Of a stretch of DNA of 17,170 bases, positions 5,223 to 13,384 are shown piece by piece. This stretch comes from Lachnospiraceae bacterium (GTDB lineage Bacteria; Bacillota; Clostridia; Lachnospirales; Lachnospiraceae). The position numbers and the translations under genes are program-made. The DNA lies in assembly GCA_009774535.1 (NCBI GenBank), contig VSNY01000057.1:5341-22510 (forward strand). The letters are read 5' to 3'. Below the pieces are notes generated by a model that worked only from the letters and a program-made list of their open reading frames with translations, was not told the origin of the DNA and made no database searches. Every line of letters starts with the position of its first letter. The first letter of the stretch is position 1.

Positions 5223-5279
5223 GTACCATATCTTGTAGAATGTATTGTGAAAAATCACAAAAATACATAGATATAGTAT
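5223..5279 (+). promoter_or_regulatory. Candidate NrdR box pair around a small palindrome
   Basis: Two partial matches to the NrdR consensus ACACWATATATWGTGT are seen: GTACCATATCTTGTAG (5223-5238) and TACATAGATATAGTAT (5264-5279). Each matches about 10 of 16 positions, and the centres are 41 bases apart, close to four helical turns. Paired boxes on one DNA face are usual for NrdR, which represses ribonucleotide reductase genes. Between them lies TTGTGA-AAAA-TCACAA (5245-5260), similar to but shorter than a Rex site. All three lie directly upstream of the nrdD promoter. Confidence 0.42.
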
Positions 5280-5285
5280 TTGGGA

Positions 5286-5314
5286 TTGACTTTGAACTCT
5301 TGTTTGGTTACAAT
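5286..5314 (+). promoter_or_regulatory. Sigma-A promoter of nrdD
   Basis: TTGACT (5286-5291), exactly 17 bases, TACAAT (5309-5314). Transcription would start near 5321. This places the longer in-frame ATG at 5280 upstream of the promoter and favours ATG 5349 as the true start of nrdD. Confidence 0.75.
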
Positions 5315-5348
5315 ATCATTCAGAAAAGGGGATAAGGAGCGAAGCAGA

Positions 5349-7511
5349 ATGAAGATTATTAAACGAAGTGGTTCAGAAGTGACATTTAATATCGATAAGA
5401 TCAGCCAGGCGGTGAGCAGAGCCAATTTGAGTGTGCCGGAGAGCGCGCGGCTGAATGAGCTTCAGATCGTCTTAATTTCAGACAATGTGAGGAAGATCTG
5501 CGAACGGATGGGGCGCGCGCTGAACGTCGAAGAGATTCAGGATCTTGTGGAAAATGAGATTATGAACCAGCGGGCCTTTGACGTTGCCAGAAATTATATT
5601 ACCTACCGCTATAAACGTGCATTGGTGAGAAAATCCAATTCCACGGACGAACAGATCCTCAGCCTGATCGAATGCAACAATGAGGAAGTCAAACAGGAAA
5701 ATTCCAACAAAAATCCGACCGTGAACAGCGTGCAGCGGGATTATATGGCCGGCGAGGTCAGCAAAGATATTACCAAGCGGTTTCTGCTGCCGGAAGATAT
5801 TGTGCAGGCGCATGAGGAAGGGATCATTCATTTCCATGATTCTGATTATTTTGCGCAGCATATGCACAACTGCTGCCTGGTCAATCTGGAAGATATGCTG
5901 CAAAACGGTACGGTGATCAGCGAAACGCTGATCGAGCCGCCGAAAAGCTTTGCGACAGCCTGCAATATCGCGACACAGAGCATCGCGCAGATCGCAAGCG
6001 CGCAGTATGGCGGGCAGAGCATTACCCTGTCGCATCTGGCGCCGTTTGTGCAGGTCAGCCGGGAAAAATACCGCAGACGGGTACGGGAAGAGTTCCAGGC
6101 GCAGGAATTAGAGCTGGATGATCTGAAAATCAATGAGATCGCGGAAAAGCGGGTTCGTGACGAGATCAAACAGGGCGTGCAGATGATCCAATACCAGGTG
6201 ATTTCCCTGATGACGACGAATGGGCAGGCGCCTTTTGTAACCGTATTTATGTACTTAAATGAAGTGGAAGAGGGGCAGACGAGGGACGACCTTGCGGTCT
6301 GTATTGAGGAGATGCTGCGGCAGCGCATCAAAGGGGTGATGAACGAGCAGGGCATTTACATTACGCCTGCGTTTCCAAAGCTGATTTATGTACTGGAAGA
6401 GGACAACATTCATGAAGACAGCAAATATTATTATCTGACAAAAATCGCCGCGCAGTGTACGGCAAAGCGCATGGTGCCGGATTACATATCAGAAAAAATG
6501 ATGAAAAAATTAAAACAGGGCAATTGCTATACCTGCATGGGCTGCCGTTCCTTTCTGACTGTTTACAAAGATGAACAGGATAAATTTAAATTTTACGGAA
6601 GATTTAACCAGGGTGTTGTGACGCTGAATCTGGTGGATATTGCCTGTTCCTCCGGCGGTGATATGGACCAGTTTTGGAAGATCTTTGATGAACGCCTGGC
6701 CATGTGCAAACGCGCGCTGATGTGCCGTCACAACCGTCTGAAAGGCACGCCGTCCGATGTGGCGCCGATCCTGTGGCAGCACGGCGCGCTGGCACGACTG
6801 AAAAAAGGAGAAACTATTGATTCCTTATTATATGGAGGATATTCCACGATTTCGCTTGGATATGCGGGCCTTTATGAATGCACCAAATATATGACCGGAA
6901 AATCGCATACGGACGAGGACGCAAAACCGTTCGCACTGGCCGTTATGCAGCATATGAACGATGCCTGCGCCAAATGGAAAGCGGAAGAAAATATTGATTT
7001 TTCTGTATACGGCACGCCGCTGGAATCAACGACCTATAAATTTGCCAAATGCCTGCAGAAGCGGTTTGACAAAATTCCGGGCGTAACGGATAAAAACTAT
7101 ATTACAAACAGTTATCATGTACACGTTACCGAAAAAATCGATGCATTTACAAAGCTGAAATTTGAATCAGATTTCCAAAAGCTGTCCCCGGGCGGCGCCA
7201 TCAGCTATGTGGAAGTGCCGGATATGAAGACGAACCTGGAAGCGGTGATGTCTGTGATGCGGTATATTTATGACAACATCATGTATGCGGAGCTGAATAC
7301 AAAGAGCGATTACTGCCAGGAGTGCGGTTTTGACGGAGAGATTGCGATTAAAAACGACGGGCATGGCAAGCTGGTCTGGGAATGTCCGCAGTGCGGCAGC
7401 CGCAACCAGAATAAGATGAATGTGGCCAGACGTACATGCGGATATATCGGGACGCAGTTCTGGAACCAGGGACGCACGCAGGAGATTCAGGAACGGGTAC
7501 TGCATTTATAA
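5349..7511 (+). CDS. nrdD: Anaerobic (class III) ribonucleoside-triphosphate reductase
   Basis: Reduces ribonucleoside triphosphates to deoxy forms under anoxia using a glycyl radical. The 720-residue protein starts with an ATP-cone (MKIIKRSGSEVTFNIDKIS, about residues 1-90) for allosteric control. The catalytic core has HNCCLVNLEDML and NCYTCMGCRSFL with reactive cysteines. The C-terminal zinc site uses C656, C659, C679 and C682, followed by the radical motif RRTCGYIG with G698. ATG 5349 has AAGGAG nine bases upstream; an in-frame ATG at 5280 lies before the promoter. The activase gene nrdG, commonly next downstream, is not here: the next genes face the other way. Regulation by NrdR is likely from the upstream boxes. 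Confidence 0.97.
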   Translation: MKIIKRSGSEVTFNIDKISQAVSRANLSVPESARLNELQIVLISDNVRKICERMGRALNVEEIQDLVENEIMNQRAFDVARNYITYRYKRALVRKSNSTDEQILSLIECNNEEVKQENSNKNPTVNSVQRDYMAGEVSKDITKRFLLPEDIVQAHEEGIIHFHDSDYFAQHMHNCCLVNLEDMLQNGTVISETLIEPPKSFATACNIATQSIAQIASAQYGGQSITLSHLAPFVQVSREKYRRRVREEFQAQELELDDLKINEIAEKRVRDEIKQGVQMIQYQVISLMTTNGQAPFVTVFMYLNEVEEGQTRDDLAVCIEEMLRQRIKGVMNEQGIYITPAFPKLIYVLEEDNIHEDSKYYYLTKIAAQCTAKRMVPDYISEKMMKKLKQGNCYTCMGCRSFLTVYKDEQDKFKFYGRFNQGVVTLNLVDIACSSGGDMDQFWKIFDERLAMCKRALMCRHNRLKGTPSDVAPILWQHGALARLKKGETIDSLLYGGYSTISLGYAGLYECTKYMTGKSHTDEDAKPFALAVMQHMNDACAKWKAEENIDFSVYGTPLESTTYKFAKCLQKRFDKIPGVTDKNYITNSYHVHVTEKIDAFTKLKFESDFQKLSPGGAISYVEVPDMKTNLEAVMSVMRYIYDNIMYAELNTKSDYCQECGFDGEIAIKNDGHGKLVWECPQCGSRNQNKMNVARRTCGYIGTQFWNQGRTQEIQERVLHL

Positions 7512-7568
7512 CAGAAACGATCGAATGCAAATAAAATGCATTTGAAAAACCGAAAAGAGAAAAAATAA

Positions 7569-7609
7569 AAAAAGAAAAGCTGCCAGAAGCGTGGTCAGCT
7601 TTTCTTTTT
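7569..7609. terminator. Bidirectional terminator between nrdD and the leftward genes
   Basis: AAAAAGAAAAGCTG (7569-7582) pairs perfectly over 14 bp with CAGCTTTTCTTTTT (7596-7609) around a 13-base loop that has a further CCA/TGG pairing. The T-rich side on the plus strand and the A-rich stretch at 7554-7573 supply U tracts in both directions. It serves nrdD and the convergent gene ending at 7633. Confidence 0.82.
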
Positions 7610-7632
7610 CATTTTTTGGTTTTTATATTTTT

Positions 7633-8139
7633 TTATGATTTCTTTTTCTTGGAAACCTGTTCATAATCCACAGCTTTTTGACCGTTATGCGAAAGTGCGG
7701 TCAGCGTATGGCGGACAACCGTGCCTTTTTTCATATAGCACCAGGAATAACCGTCCACAGCTTCACATGTATAGATCCCGATAAAGGCAGGCTTCTTATC
7801 CGGTTCCTGCAGCAGCTGGGTACCGCGCAGCTGGTATTGTACGCCGTTTTCTGCATAAAATGCGTAGGCGGCATGCAAATAATTGGCGGTATTTTCATCT
7901 GTGGTACGGAATGTTTCTTCTTTGATCTGATACTCCGTGGCCAGCTCAGAGGTCAGAATCTGCGTTCCCTGCATGGAGGTAAATACATATAGGGATACGG
8001 AAGCCAGGACGCCAAGCAAAAGGATCGAAAAAATCACCAGCCCGTTTTCTTTTCCGGCGAGAAATTTTCTAAAAAGCAGGAAAATCACAAGTAAAAATGT
8101 AATGGCTGCTATAATGGTAATCCATGTATAAATGCTCAT
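7633..8139 (-). CDS. Small membrane-anchored protein, unknown function
   Basis: A 168-residue protein with two N-terminal membrane segments, about residues 5-24 (TWITIIAAITFLLVIFLLF) and 32-54 (GLVIFSILLLGVLASVSLYV). The short loop between them is basic (FRKFLAGKENG). The remaining 110 residues are soluble and end in a KKKKS tail. AAAGGAG lies ten bases before ATG 8139. An upstream TATAAT-like box (about 8200) could drive it, with a small GGGTT/AACCC hairpin in the leader. It follows the exonuclease gene on the same strand with 148 bases between. I do not recognise a family; there is no catalytic signature. Confidence 0.65.
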   Translation of the reverse strand: MSIYTWITIIAAITFLLVIFLLFRKFLAGKENGLVIFSILLLGVLASVSLYVFTSMQGTQILTSELATEYQIKEETFRTTDENTANYLHAAYAFYAENGVQYQLRGTQLLQEPDKKPAFIGIYTCEAVDGYSWCYMKKGTVVRHTLTALSHNGQKAVDYEQVSKKKKS

Positions 8140-8287
8140 AAAGCAGAAACTCCTTTGGTCTGATCTTGAGGGTTTAGGAACCCCGAGACATATTATAATA
8201 TATTTTTTGCTGGTTGAAAAGGGAAAATTTATGAAATTTTATCATCACCAGAACAATTTTCATTAGAATACGTTTCGTATCCCGCAT

Positions 8288-9388
8288 TTACTTCCCGGAC
8301 TTTAACACATCCAGCACATGCATCCCATACCGTTTCCACAGCTCAAAATCCCCGCATATTTCATCTGTCCATTCAAAATACGAAATCTTTCCTTTATATT
8401 CCGCATACAGCGCAGGCGACACCACTTCCTGATACTGAGGCAGAAAGCATCCTGCTTTTTTGCTGTAACAATTTGCCGCTTTCGCCTTCTGCCGATGCGC
8501 GGCGTCGACATAAAAAGCGACGCTTTTATGTATCGCAGTATCTTCCTGCGGCAGATAATAATAGTCTTTATAATTCGGATAAAAATACTTCAGCACACAC
8601 TCTGACAGCGGAACCGAAAAAACCGCCCGGTCTTTTGCCGCGTGAACGTAAAAATAGTCGTTTTTGCACGAAACAGCAGCCGGGAGCGTCTCATGGATCT
8701 GGCAGGATAAAATTAGTTCTTTTCCCTGCGAGCCGTCCATCCGGCGGTAAGGAGATACACGGCACGCATCCGGCGTAAATCCGCCCTGGAAAAAACGATC
8801 GTATGCGGACAAGGCGAGCAGCTGCGCCATACCCGTAAGGTCATCCAGATTATGCTGCAGCAAAAGCGCAAGCAGTTCTTCCTGCGGCTGTCTGACATAA
8901 GATTCATAGACAGGGATCAGGTCCCCGCCGCTGTAAGAGTCTATGCGCGAAAATCCCAGAAATGCTTCCAACGTTTTTTGCCTGCAGTTTTCCAATCCGA
9001 AAATATGTTTGTAAGAGCGGGCATGCGCGCATAAGTCGACATAATTTTTATTATGGTAAACCGATGTGCTGATCTGGAGATTTTTGCTGCGTTTTTTCAG
9101 AAACGGAAGATCAAAATGTGTGCCATGAAAGGTAATGATTGTCTGAAAGGATTCTAAAAGATGATCCAGGGCAGCGATCAGCTGCGGCTCTTCCTGCGGG
9201 GTTTGCGCGAAAAACTGTTCGGTCATCAGCATACCGTTATGTACATAGGCGGTTCCAATCAGATAGAGGTGATTTCTGGCGGCGGAAAATCCGGTGGTCT
9301 CAAGATCCAGAAAGAGCGCGTCAGACAGGGTTTGCAGGTCTGCGGCGGCTACTTTCGGCATATTATTACTTTTTTTGATATTTTTCAT
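8288..9388 (-). CDS. YprB-like RNase H-fold exonuclease
   Basis: Predicted 3'-5' exonuclease of the YprB / RNase_H_2 (DEDD) group. With the start used here it has 366 residues. Exo I is LFLDLETTGF with D28 and E30; exo II is FHGTHFDLPFLKKR with D93; exo III lies around HNLDDLTGM with H179 and D182/D183. The C-terminal 170 residues are less conserved. ATG 9388 is preferred because GGAG lies 9 bases upstream; a longer frame would need a TTG at 9412 without a ribosome site. The biological substrate is unknown. It is transcribed away from the rnf operon. Confidence 0.82.
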   Translation of the reverse strand: MKNIKKSNNMPKVAAADLQTLSDALFLDLETTGFSAARNHLYLIGTAYVHNGMLMTEQFFAQTPQEEPQLIAALDHLLESFQTIITFHGTHFDLPFLKKRSKNLQISTSVYHNKNYVDLCAHARSYKHIFGLENCRQKTLEAFLGFSRIDSYSGGDLIPVYESYVRQPQEELLALLLQHNLDDLTGMAQLLALSAYDRFFQGGFTPDACRVSPYRRMDGSQGKELILSCQIHETLPAAVSCKNDYFYVHAAKDRAVFSVPLSECVLKYFYPNYKDYYYLPQEDTAIHKSVAFYVDAAHRQKAKAANCYSKKAGCFLPQYQEVVSPALYAEYKGKISYFEWTDEICGDFELWKRYGMHVLDVLKSGK

Positions 9389-9425
9389 TTTTTTTATCTC
9401 CATATTGCACAATTTTTCAGAAAGT

Positions 9426-9453
9426 ATTATAATAAAAAAGATTGTATGATAAA
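9426..9453 (-). promoter_or_regulatory. Probable promoter of the exonuclease gene
   Basis: On the minus strand TTTATC (9453..9448), a 16-base spacer and a perfect TATAAT (9431..9426). The -35 is poor. It lies about 40 bases upstream of ATG 9388. The 328-base intergenic space 9389-9716 holds this, the rnf promoter and two palindromes. Confidence 0.42.
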
Positions 9454-9543
9454 TGGTTCACTGGCCGGTCTTTCCAGCCGGATTTATCATAACACAGATG
9501 CATGCGCTGTGAAACGGTGGATTTTACAAAAAGTATTTCAAAA

Positions 9544-9559
9544 GTATTTTGAAAAATAC
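9544..9559. promoter_or_regulatory. Palindrome upstream of rnf promoter
   Basis: GTATTTT-GA-AAAATAC is a perfect 7+7 palindrome. The preceding bases carry a tandem copy of AAAAGTATTT (9527-9536 and 9539-9548). It lies about 35 bases upstream of the rnf -10 box, where an activator or repressor could bind. No known regulator is identified. Confidence 0.4.
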
Positions 9560-9587
9560 AATCTTGCCATACATATAATGGAAAGGG

Positions 9588-9598
9588 TATGTTATAAT
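9588..9598 (+). promoter_or_regulatory. Extended -10 promoter of the rnf operon
   Basis: TATGTTATAAT contains the TGn extension followed by a perfect TATAAT (9593-9598). No good -35 stands at 17 bases, which an extended -10 can tolerate. The transcript would have a leader of about 110 bases that includes the hairpin at 9647-9675. Confidence 0.5.
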
Positions 9599-9646
9599 CA
9601 GCAGGTGGAATTGCATCAGGCATAGCGCATGCATGCACGTTTTTTT

Positions 9647-9675
9647 GTAACAGTCCTAAAATACAGGACTGTTAC
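9647..9675 (+). promoter_or_regulatory. 11-bp perfect inverted repeat in the rnf leader
   Basis: GTAACAGTCCT (9647-9657) and AGGACTGTTAC (9665-9675) flank a 7-base loop. A run of T residues precedes, and none follows, so it is not a rightward terminator. It ends 41 bases before ATG 9717. It may be an operator or an mRNA-stabilising or attenuating hairpin. Confidence 0.6.
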
Positions 9676-9716
9676 GTATGCTTTAATACTATTTTAGAAA
9701 GAAGGGGACGTAAAAT

Positions 9717-11036
9717 ATGGGATTACGTACATTTAAAAATGGCGTCCATCCTTTCGAGGGAAAGGAATTGTCCAAGGAAAAGCCAGTGAAGGAACTGCTC
9801 CCGAAGGGGGAACTGGTATTTCCGGTGTCACAGCATATTGGCGCGCCTGCAAAGCCGGTCGTAAAAGTCGGTGATACCGTGTTAAGAGGCCAGGTAATCG
9901 CTGAGGCGGGGGGATTTGTGTCGGCTCCGATCCATGCTTCCGTGTCCGGTGTGGTGAAAAAGATCGAACCGCGCCGCGTACCGGTCGGCGACCTGGTGAA
10001 CTCGATCGTGATCGAGAGTGACGGAGAGATGAAAGAGGTAGCATATCAGGAATCTGCAAACGTTTCTCTGCTGTCAAAGGAAGAGATCATTGAGAAGGTA
10101 AAAAATGCGGGCGTAGTCGGCATGGGCGGCGCCGGATTCCCGACACATGTAAAGCTTTCTCCAAAGGAACCGGGCAAGATCGAATATATCATCGCCAATT
10201 GTGCGGAGTGCGAGCCGTACCTGACCTCGGATTACCGCCGTATGATGGAAAATCCGGAGCAGCTGGTCGAGGGCATGAAGATTGTGCTGCAGCTGTTTCC
10301 GCAGGCAAAAGGGATCTTCGGTGTGGAAAACAACAAAAAGGACTGTATCGAAAAGCTGGAAGCTCTTGTAAAGGATGACTCGCGTCTGGAAGTGGCAGAA
10401 CTGATGACGAAGTATCCGCAGGGCGGCGAGCGCCAGCTGATTTACGCGGTAACCGGCCGGTCGATCAATTCCGCTATGCTTCCCGCGGATGCAGGCTGTA
10501 TTGTGGATAACGTAGAGACGCTGGTAGCCATTTACCAGGCTGTAAGATGGGGCAAGCCGGTGATGAACCGTATTTTTACCGTAACAGGCGACGCCGTCAG
10601 CGATCCGCGTAACTTTTATGTATGCACCGGAACGAATTATCAGGAGATCCTGGATGCGGCGGGCGGATGCAAGGTGCAGCCGGAGAAAATGATTGCCGGC
10701 GGGCCGATGATGGGATTTGCGCTGTTCGGGCTGGACATCCCGGCGACGAAAACCAGTTCGGCGTTATTATGTATGACGAAGGATGAGGTAGCGGCAAGTG
10801 CGCCGACAGCATGTATTAACTGCGGACGCTGTGTGGACGCCTGTCCGGAACTTTTGATCCCGTCCAGGCTCGCGAAGTTTTCCGATTATGGAGACAAGGA
10901 AATATTCGAGAAATGGAATGGGATGGAATGTGTGGAATGCGGAAGCTGCAGCTTTATCTGCCCGGCCAGAAGGCAGCTGGCGCAGTCAATTAAGACGATG
11001 AAGAAAAACATCCTTGCGGATCGAAGGAAGAAATAA
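9717..11036 (+). CDS. rnfC: Rnf complex subunit C (NADH-binding)
   Basis: Peripheral subunit of the membrane Rnf complex that exchanges electrons between ferredoxin and NAD while moving Na+ or H+. The 439-residue protein has an N-terminal barrel region, a nucleotide/flavin-binding loop GVVGMGGAGFPTHVK near residue 135, and two [4Fe-4S] motifs: C366-x2-C369-x2-C372-x3-CP and C405-x2-C408-x2-C411-x3-CP. The length matches clostridial RnfC and lacks the long repeat tail of enterobacterial forms. AAGGGG lies nine bases before ATG 9717. It is the first gene of the operon; rnfD follows after 25 bases. Confidence 0.97.
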   Translation: MGLRTFKNGVHPFEGKELSKEKPVKELLPKGELVFPVSQHIGAPAKPVVKVGDTVLRGQVIAEAGGFVSAPIHASVSGVVKKIEPRRVPVGDLVNSIVIESDGEMKEVAYQESANVSLLSKEEIIEKVKNAGVVGMGGAGFPTHVKLSPKEPGKIEYIIANCAECEPYLTSDYRRMMENPEQLVEGMKIVLQLFPQAKGIFGVENNKKDCIEKLEALVKDDSRLEVAELMTKYPQGGERQLIYAVTGRSINSAMLPADAGCIVDNVETLVAIYQAVRWGKPVMNRIFTVTGDAVSDPRNFYVCTGTNYQEILDAAGGCKVQPEKMIAGGPMMGFALFGLDIPATKTSSALLCMTKDEVAASAPTACINCGRCVDACPELLIPSRLAKFSDYGDKEIFEKWNGMECVECGSCSFICPARRQLAQSIKTMKKNILADRRKK

Positions 11037-11061
11037 AGAAAGAAGAAAGAGGTGAACTACT

Positions 11062-12000
11062 GTGAGTGATATGTTAAAAGTTTCATCTTCACCACATGTC
11101 CGTGCCAAGGATACTACGGACAAAATCATGCTGTATGTCATTCTGGCATTGCTGCCAACCAGTCTGTTTGGTGTATATAACTTTGGGCTGCGGGCGCTGC
11201 TTTTGATTATTATTACGATTGCAAGCTGTATGGCTTCGGAATGGGCATTTGAAAAAATTACGAAACGGCCGGATACGTTAAAGGACTTAAGCGCGGTTGT
11301 AACAGGGCTTTTGCTGGCGTTAAACCTGCCGGTGTCTCTTCCGTACTGGCAGGCGGTATTAGGTGGTGTTTTTGCGATTGTTGTCGTAAAAATGCTGTTC
11401 GGCGGCCTGGGCCAGAACTTTATGAACCCGGCGCTTGGCGCCAGATGCTTTCTGCTGATTTCCTTTACCGGAAGCATGACGGCATTTACATATGACGGCG
11501 TTAGTACCGCAACGCCGCTTGCCCTTTTGAAAAACGGGGAAGAGCTGAATGTGACTGTTATGGATATGCTGATCGGAAAGACAGCTGGTACGATCGGTGA
11601 GACTTCGGCGATTGCGATTCTGATCGGCGCTATTTTCCTGATTTTAATGGGAGTCATTGATTTAAGAATTCCGGCTTCCTATATTATTACATTTACCGTG
11701 TTTATTCTGCTGTTTGGCGGGCATGGCTTTGACTGGACGTTTGTAACGGCGCAGCTGTGCGGCGGCGGCATCATGCTCGGTGCATTTTTCATGGCGACAG
11801 ACTATGTAACATCCCCGATTACCCCGCTCGGACAAATTGTATTTGGTATTATTTTAGGTCTTCTGACCGGAATCTTCCGTATTTTTGGTGCGAATGCAGA
11901 AGGTGTTTCCTATGCGATTATCTTCAGCAACTTGTTAGTGCCGCTGATTGAACGGTTTACAGTTCCGGTTGCATTTGGCAAAGGAGGGAAACAGGCATGA
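11062..12000 (+). CDS. rnfD: Rnf complex subunit D (flavinylated membrane protein)
   Basis: Integral membrane subunit with covalent FMN, forming part of the ion channel. The 312-residue protein has about nine or ten hydrophobic helices. The flavin attachment motif is S148-T149-A150-T151-PLA, the S/T-x-A-T pattern of RnfD/NqrB, with T151 as the probable FMN carrier. GTG 11062 is used with AGAGGTG upstream; ATG 11071 is an alternative. The 3' end overlaps rnfG by ATGA (11997-12000), implying coupled translation. Confidence 0.96.
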   Translation: MSDMLKVSSSPHVRAKDTTDKIMLYVILALLPTSLFGVYNFGLRALLLIIITIASCMASEWAFEKITKRPDTLKDLSAVVTGLLLALNLPVSLPYWQAVLGGVFAIVVVKMLFGGLGQNFMNPALGARCFLLISFTGSMTAFTYDGVSTATPLALLKNGEELNVTVMDMLIGKTAGTIGETSAIAILIGAIFLILMGVIDLRIPASYIITFTVFILLFGGHGFDWTFVTAQLCGGGIMLGAFFMATDYVTSPITPLGQIVFGIILGLLTGIFRIFGANAEGVSYAIIFSNLLVPLIERFTVPVAFGKGGKQA

Positions 12001-12605
12001 AAAATAAGATTATACATGACGCACTGATCCTGACGATGATTACGATCGTGGCTGGCTTTTTACTTGGTCTGGTGCATGACATTACGCTGGACCCGATTGC
12101 AAAAGCCAAATATGAAAAAGAACAGGCCGCATACCGCGAGGTATTTCAGGATGCGGCATCCTTTGAACCATATGCGGAGTTTGACGCGGATGCGGCGACA
12201 AAAGCTGCTGCAGACGCTGGTTTTGCAAATGACCTGGTGGAAGGGGCGCAGGTAGCGCTGGATGCTTCCGGCAATCCGGTTGGCTATGTCATTACCGTGA
12301 CTTCTACCGAAGGAAGCCAGGCAAATATTACAATGTCCATGGGAATTACGATGGAAGGCGTTTTAAACGGTTACGCGACAACGGCGATCAGCGAGACGCC
12401 TGGCCTTGGTTCCAAAGTAGCGGATGCTGATTTTAAGGCCCAGTTTGAAGGCAAGAGTGTGGAAGTATTTACCGTTACGAAGACAGGCGCGTCTTCGGAC
12501 AGCGAAATCGATGCGTTAAGCGGCGCGACCATTTCCACCAGAGCCGTTACCAATGCAGTGAATGCAGGGCTTGCTTATTTCAGAAGTATAGGAGGCGGTA
12601 ATTAA
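11997..12605 (+). CDS. rnfG: Rnf complex subunit G (covalent FMN)
   Basis: Electron carrier of the Rnf complex, anchored by one N-terminal helix (residues about 8-28, LILTMITIVAGFLLGLVHDI) with its body outside the membrane. The 202-residue protein carries the flavin-transferase site D172-A-L-S175-G-A-T178-I-S-T; T178 is the expected phosphoester FMN site. The start overlaps rnfD by four bases and the stop TAA shares one base with the rnfE ATG. Position and motif are both diagnostic. Confidence 0.96.
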   Translation: MKNKIIHDALILTMITIVAGFLLGLVHDITLDPIAKAKYEKEQAAYREVFQDAASFEPYAEFDADAATKAAADAGFANDLVEGAQVALDASGNPVGYVITVTSTEGSQANITMSMGITMEGVLNGYATTAISETPGLGSKVADADFKAQFEGKSVEVFTVTKTGASSDSEIDALSGATISTRAVTNAVNAGLAYFRSIGGGN

Positions 12606-13372
12606 TGGGAGCAGATAAGAATACAAATGCCAGTCTGGGACAGATCTGCGCGGAACGTCTGTCGAACGGCATTATCAAAGAAAATCCAACGTTTATCCTG
12701 ATGCTTGGTATGTGTCCGACGCTTGCAGTTACCACATCGGCTATAAACGGACTTGGCATGGGTCTGTCAACGACGGTCGTGCTGATTATGTCCAACCTGA
12801 TGATCTCTCTGCTGCGCAAGGTGATCCCGGATGGCGTACGTATGCCGGCATTTATCGTAGTCGTTGCTTCCTTCGTAACGATTATCCAGTTTTTGATGCA
12901 GGGCTATGTTTCTGATTTGTATGAGTCATTGGGATTGTATATTCCGTTGATCGTTGTAAACTGTATTATTTTAGGCCGTGCTGAAAGCTATGCGTCGAAA
13001 AATCCGGCGATTCCGTCTATTTTTGATGGTGTTGGCATGGGACTTGGGTTTACCATCGGCCTGACATTGATCGGTATGTTCCGTGAAATCCTGGGCGCAG
13101 GCCAGCTCTTTGGCGCGCAGGTGCTGCCGCTGGCAGACGCTGCAGCCGGAAAAGCAGGATATACGCCGATCACGATTTTCGTACTGGCCCCTGGCGCGTT
13201 TTTCGTATTATCAGTACTTGTGGCAGTTATGAATATTTTAAGGAAACGCGCGGAAGCAAAAGGCAAGCCGCTGGCTCCGGCACAGGGATGTCTGGCAGGA
13301 GACTGTTCTTCCTGCGGCAACGCGTTATGCAGCGGACATCTGCATTCCAGTGAAAAGAAATCAGAAGGGTAG
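12605..13372 (+). CDS. rnfE: Rnf complex subunit E with Cys-rich tail
   Basis: Membrane subunit paralogous to RnfA, contributing to the ion path and the intramembrane iron-sulfur centre. The 255-residue protein has about six hydrophobic helices; ERLSNGIIKENPTFILMLGMCP and GLYIPLIVVNCIILGRAE are family hallmarks with the two conserved cysteines. It is longer than the roughly 200-230-residue typical form because of a hydrophilic tail with C229-x4-C234-x2-C237-x4-C242 followed by histidines (SGHLHSS). Such a cluster could bind a metal or an extra iron-sulfur centre. The ATG overlaps the rnfG stop by one base. Confidence 0.96.
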   Translation: MGADKNTNASLGQICAERLSNGIIKENPTFILMLGMCPTLAVTTSAINGLGMGLSTTVVLIMSNLMISLLRKVIPDGVRMPAFIVVVASFVTIIQFLMQGYVSDLYESLGLYIPLIVVNCIILGRAESYASKNPAIPSIFDGVGMGLGFTIGLTLIGMFREILGAGQLFGAQVLPLADAAAGKAGYTPITIFVLAPGAFFVLSVLVAVMNILRKRAEAKGKPLAPAQGCLAGDCSSCGNALCSGHLHSSEKKSEG

Positions 13373-13384
13373 GAGGATCGGAAG

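Noticed and set aside
5280..5348. 23-residue N-terminal extension of nrdD
   Set aside because: The ATG at 5280 lies upstream of the TTGACT/TACAAT promoter and has no ribosome site, while ATG 5349 has both the site and the conserved ATP-cone start.
5478..6355. Two long antisense frames inside nrdD
   Set aside because: They are mirror frames of a well-conserved coding sequence with no ribosome site.
9389..9412. Longer exonuclease start (TTG 9412)
   Set aside because: No ribosome site; GGAG is correctly placed for the ATG at 9388.
9647..9675. rnf-leader inverted repeat as a terminator for either strand
   Set aside because: No T run follows it on the plus strand, and on the minus strand it is followed by A residues.
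10986..11657. 223-residue antisense frame over rnfC/rnfD
   Set aside because: Shadow of the membrane-protein codons of rnfD; no ribosome site.
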